64,000 bases of DNA, taken from the NCBI RefSeq assembly GCF_037890675.1, contig NZ_CP149574.1, forward strand, positions 4,068,874-4,132,873, in the 5' to 3' direction. The notes beneath the pieces are model-generated. The model was not told where the DNA came from and searched no databases. It saw nothing but the letters and a program-made list of their open reading frames with translations. How positions within the stretch are numbered: position 1 is the stretch's first letter; each line of letters begins with the position of its first letter. The position numbers and the translations under genes were made by a program. This DNA comes from Methylovirgula sp. 4M-Z18 (lineage in GTDB: Bacteria > Pseudomonadota > Alphaproteobacteria > Rhizobiales > Beijerinckiaceae). Positions 62,284 to 64,000 of the stretch are shown here, one piece after another.

Positions 62284-62688
62284 ATGGCAATGATCCCCGA
62301 TGGTTTGCTGGTCTACGAGAGCCCGCACACGGCGGCGGAAGCGATGGCGCGCCTGATCGGCGCGATCACCGCGCATGGCATGGACGTGATGGCGCGGATC
62401 GATCATGCAAAAGCGGCGAAAGATGTCGGGCTCGACCTGCGGCCGACCGAAGTCGTGCTCTTCGGCAATCCGAAGGCCGGCACCGGATTGATGCAGGCCT
62501 CCGAGACGATGGGCATCGACTTGCCGTTGCGCGCGCTCGTCTGGCAAAGCGATGACGGCACGACCCGCTTGGCCTTTGCCGATCCTGACTGGCTCGCCGC
62601 GCGGCATGGCGCCAAGGAGGCCAACGGCCCGCGCCTTGCCGCGATGCGTGACGCTCTGGCCAAACTCGCCGCCGCCGCGACCGGGTGA
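62284..62688 (+). CDS. DUF302 family protein
   Basis: A 134-residue cytoplasmic protein of the DUF302 fold: ARIDHAKAAKDVGL and EVVLFGNPKAGTGLM are typical, and SLW-type features of the C-terminal are visible as LPLRALVWQSDDG. Family role is unclear, often near redox proteins. It is linked with the AhpD-like gene upstream. Confidence 0.88.
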   Translation: MAMIPDGLLVYESPHTAAEAMARLIGAITAHGMDVMARIDHAKAAKDVGLDLRPTEVVLFGNPKAGTGLMQASETMGIDLPLRALVWQSDDGTTRLAFADPDWLAARHGAKEANGPRLAAMRDALAKLAAAATG

Positions 62689-62700
62689 GCAAGGCGGGCT

Positions 62701-63726
62701 CTAGCCAACGTCCACGACGATCTTGCCGAACGCGCCTCGGTCGAGATGATCAAGCGCGGCCGGCAAATCGGCGAGCGCGTAGCTTCTGTCGATCACCGGC
62801 TTGAGGCCGATCCGGTCGACCGCAGCGACGAGATCCTCGAGCGCACGGCGGTGGCCGACGCTGATGCCTTGCACAATCGGCGATTTGAGCAGCAATGGCC
62901 CGGCTGGGCCGGAAATGTCGAAGCCTTCGAGCACGCCGATGACCGAGATGCGGCCATGCACCGCCACCGCCGCGAGCGACCGGCCGAGGCCGGGGCCGCC
63001 GGCGATTTCCAAGATGTGATCGGCACCGCGATCCTTTGTCAGGCGGTAGAGTGCCTCGACCCAATCCTCCTTGGCCCGGTTGATCCCATGATCGGCGCCC
63101 AGTGCCTTGGCGCCGGCGAGCTTCTCGTCGCTGCTCGACGTCACGATCACCTCGGCGCCATGGGCCTTCGCGAGCTGCAATCCGAACAACGCAACACCGC
63201 CGGTGCCCTGCACCAGCACGGTCTCGCCCGCCGCCACCGGCCCGCGCTCGACGAGGGCGAACCACGCGGTCAAGCCGGCGCAGGGCAAGGTGCTGGCCTC
63301 GGCATCGTTCAGGCTGGCGGGCGCAGCGACGAACCAATCCTCGGGAAAGGCGACGAATTCGGCGAGAACGCCGGGATGGAAGCCGCCGAGGGAGCGATAG
63401 GGCGGCACGCGGGCATCGCCGGGCGGCTTGCCGTCGATCCAGCCGGGCGTGAAGGTCGAAATCACCCGGTCGCCCGCCTTGAACCGTGTCGCGCCCGCGC
63501 CAACCGCGACGACCGTCCCGGCGAGATCCGACGCGGGCGTGAAGGGAAATTGCAGCGGCAGGCCCATGCCGGTCTCGGTCATCAGCTTGTCGCGGTAATT
63601 GAGCGAGACCGCCGCGACCTTGACCAGGAGTTCGCCCGGCCCCGGCGTCGGAACCGGAACCTCGGCGAGACCGAGCTTGTCCTTGCCGATGCCGCTCATC
63701 TGCCAACGTTTCATAGTGCTGCTCAT
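62701..63726 (-). CDS. Zinc-independent alcohol dehydrogenase/quinone oxidoreductase-like (MDR) protein
   Basis: A 341-residue MDR-family protein. The Rossmann segment is VLVQGTGGVALFGLQLAK (near residue 170), and no zinc-ligand cysteines are present in the catalytic region, so it is of quinone-reductase type. It probably reduces quinones or enones with NADPH. It is divergent from a LysR gene; the gap carries a perfect inverted repeat. Confidence 0.9.
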   Translation of the reverse strand: MSSTMKRWQMSGIGKDKLGLAEVPVPTPGPGELLVKVAAVSLNYRDKLMTETGMGLPLQFPFTPASDLAGTVVAVGAGATRFKAGDRVISTFTPGWIDGKPPGDARVPPYRSLGGFHPGVLAEFVAFPEDWFVAAPASLNDAEASTLPCAGLTAWFALVERGPVAAGETVLVQGTGGVALFGLQLAKAHGAEVIVTSSSDEKLAGAKALGADHGINRAKEDWVEALYRLTKDRGADHILEIAGGPGLGRSLAAVAVHGRISVIGVLEGFDISGPAGPLLLKSPIVQGISVGHRRALEDLVAAVDRIGLKPVIDRSYALADLPAALDHLDRGAFGKIVVDVG

Positions 63727-63738
63727 ATGTGCCTCTCA

Positions 63739-63772
63739 AACGCTATTTCGTTCGTGTCGTTGAAATAGCGTT
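63739..63772. promoter_or_regulatory. Perfect 11-bp inverted repeat in the MDR-LysR gap
   Basis: AACGCTATTTC and GAAATAGCGTT are exact complements around 12 nt, directly upstream of the MDR start at 63726. A third related half-site (CGCTATTTT) occurs near 63812-63820, close to the LysR start. This looks like a LysR target with additional half-site. Confidence 0.7.
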
Positions 63773-63840
63773 GCCCTTGAGGCACCAGTAGCGATGGTTT
63801 TTCGTCAGATTCGCGCTATTTTATCTACAATGAGGCAAAT

Positions 63841-64000
63841 ATGACCGACATGTTGAACGGCATCGATGTGTTCGTCGCGGCGGTCGATGCGCGCAGCTTC
63901 GCCGCCGCGGCCGCCCGGCTCAACCTGTCGCGCTCGGCGGTCGGCAAGACCATTGCACGGATGGAGGCGCGCCTCGGCGTGCGGCTGTTTCACCGCACCA
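63841..64000 (+). CDS. LysR family transcriptional regulator, cut by the window edge
   Basis: The frame from ATG 63841 is open to the window end (53 codons). It begins with the LysR winged helix (FAAAAARLNLSRSAVGKTIARME, residues about 20-42 in parts) and FHRTT. GAGG precedes the start. It is divergent from the MDR gene and is its probable regulator. Confidence 0.9.
   Translation, partial: MTDMLNGIDVFVAAVDARSFAAAAARLNLSRSAVGKTIARMEARLGVRLFHRT

Noticed and set aside
1-64000. CRISPR arrays, rRNA, prophage
   Set aside because: No regularly spaced short repeats, no rRNA stretches, and no phage structural or integrase genes were seen on either strand.

Overview
The window reads as chromosome of a GC-rich alphaproteobacterium, most likely of the Hyphomicrobiales (Rhizobiales). 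Grounds: an OlsB-type ornithine-lipid acyltransferase, DUF992 and MipA/OmpV envelope proteins, a GST-QueG-epimerase run, rhizobial-style palindromic intergenic repeats, and many 4-nt ATGA gene overlaps. The species cannot be named from the sequence alone.

1-14773 is a catabolic region. Leftward from 7461 runs a TetR-LysR regulator pair, two SDR dehydrogenases, a ribose/xylose-class ABC transporter (binding protein, ATPase, permease) and a further SDR cut by the window edge: a probable sugar or polyol uptake and oxidation operon. Then come a LysR gene divergent from a PRISE-type reductase, an amidohydrolase coupled to a NifU-like protein, a transketolase split into two genes, and a succinate-semialdehyde-type dehydrogenase. 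14941-21592 is accessory: an IS6-family insertion sequence beside the remnant of a second one, an NmrA-like reductase with a divergent LysR gene, an AraC regulator, WrbA and an HSL-type esterase. A tRNA-Leu(CAA) gene at 21593-21677 has its 3' end facing this accessory block.

From 21828 rightward the content is mostly core: a VTT-domain protein and DsbB, a TetR-tautomerase pair, MsrA, the peptidoglycan enzymes MepA and an L,D-transpeptidase with a histidine-rich tail, and a class II aldolase. From 38614 down to 28675 nine genes all run leftward: HAD phosphatase, class III PLP aminotransferase, arginase-fold enzyme, alpha/beta hydrolase, GNAT acyltransferase, DUF2147 protein, histidine kinase, sigma-54 response regulator and MipA/OmpV outer-membrane protein. 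This run is the best candidate for an undescribed system: a small amine/acyl biosynthetic module followed by an envelope-sensing module. A 114-116 bp element with three hairpins and ATACCAAMGGTC-type ends occurs twice, each time in the same orientation just upstream of a start codon (L,D-transpeptidase and the PLP enzyme).

39776-48452 holds a fatty-acid desaturase with a divergent XRE regulator, then an orphan leaderless PhnD-fold protein, a HEAT-repeat protein, a non-pyrrolysine MttB-family methyltransferase, a dimethylglycine-dehydrogenase-type flavoprotein and an amidohydrolase (probable methylated-amine breakdown), and a DgoK-type sugar-acid kinase. 48573-64000 is housekeeping: olsB, queG, GST, sohB, pnp, rpsO, rplS, NUDIX, VOC, leuC, a DNA glycosylase, DUF992, AhpD-like and DUF302 proteins, and a zinc-independent alcohol dehydrogenase/quinone reductase divergent from a truncated LysR gene. 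No CRISPR array, rRNA, prophage or replication origin was seen.
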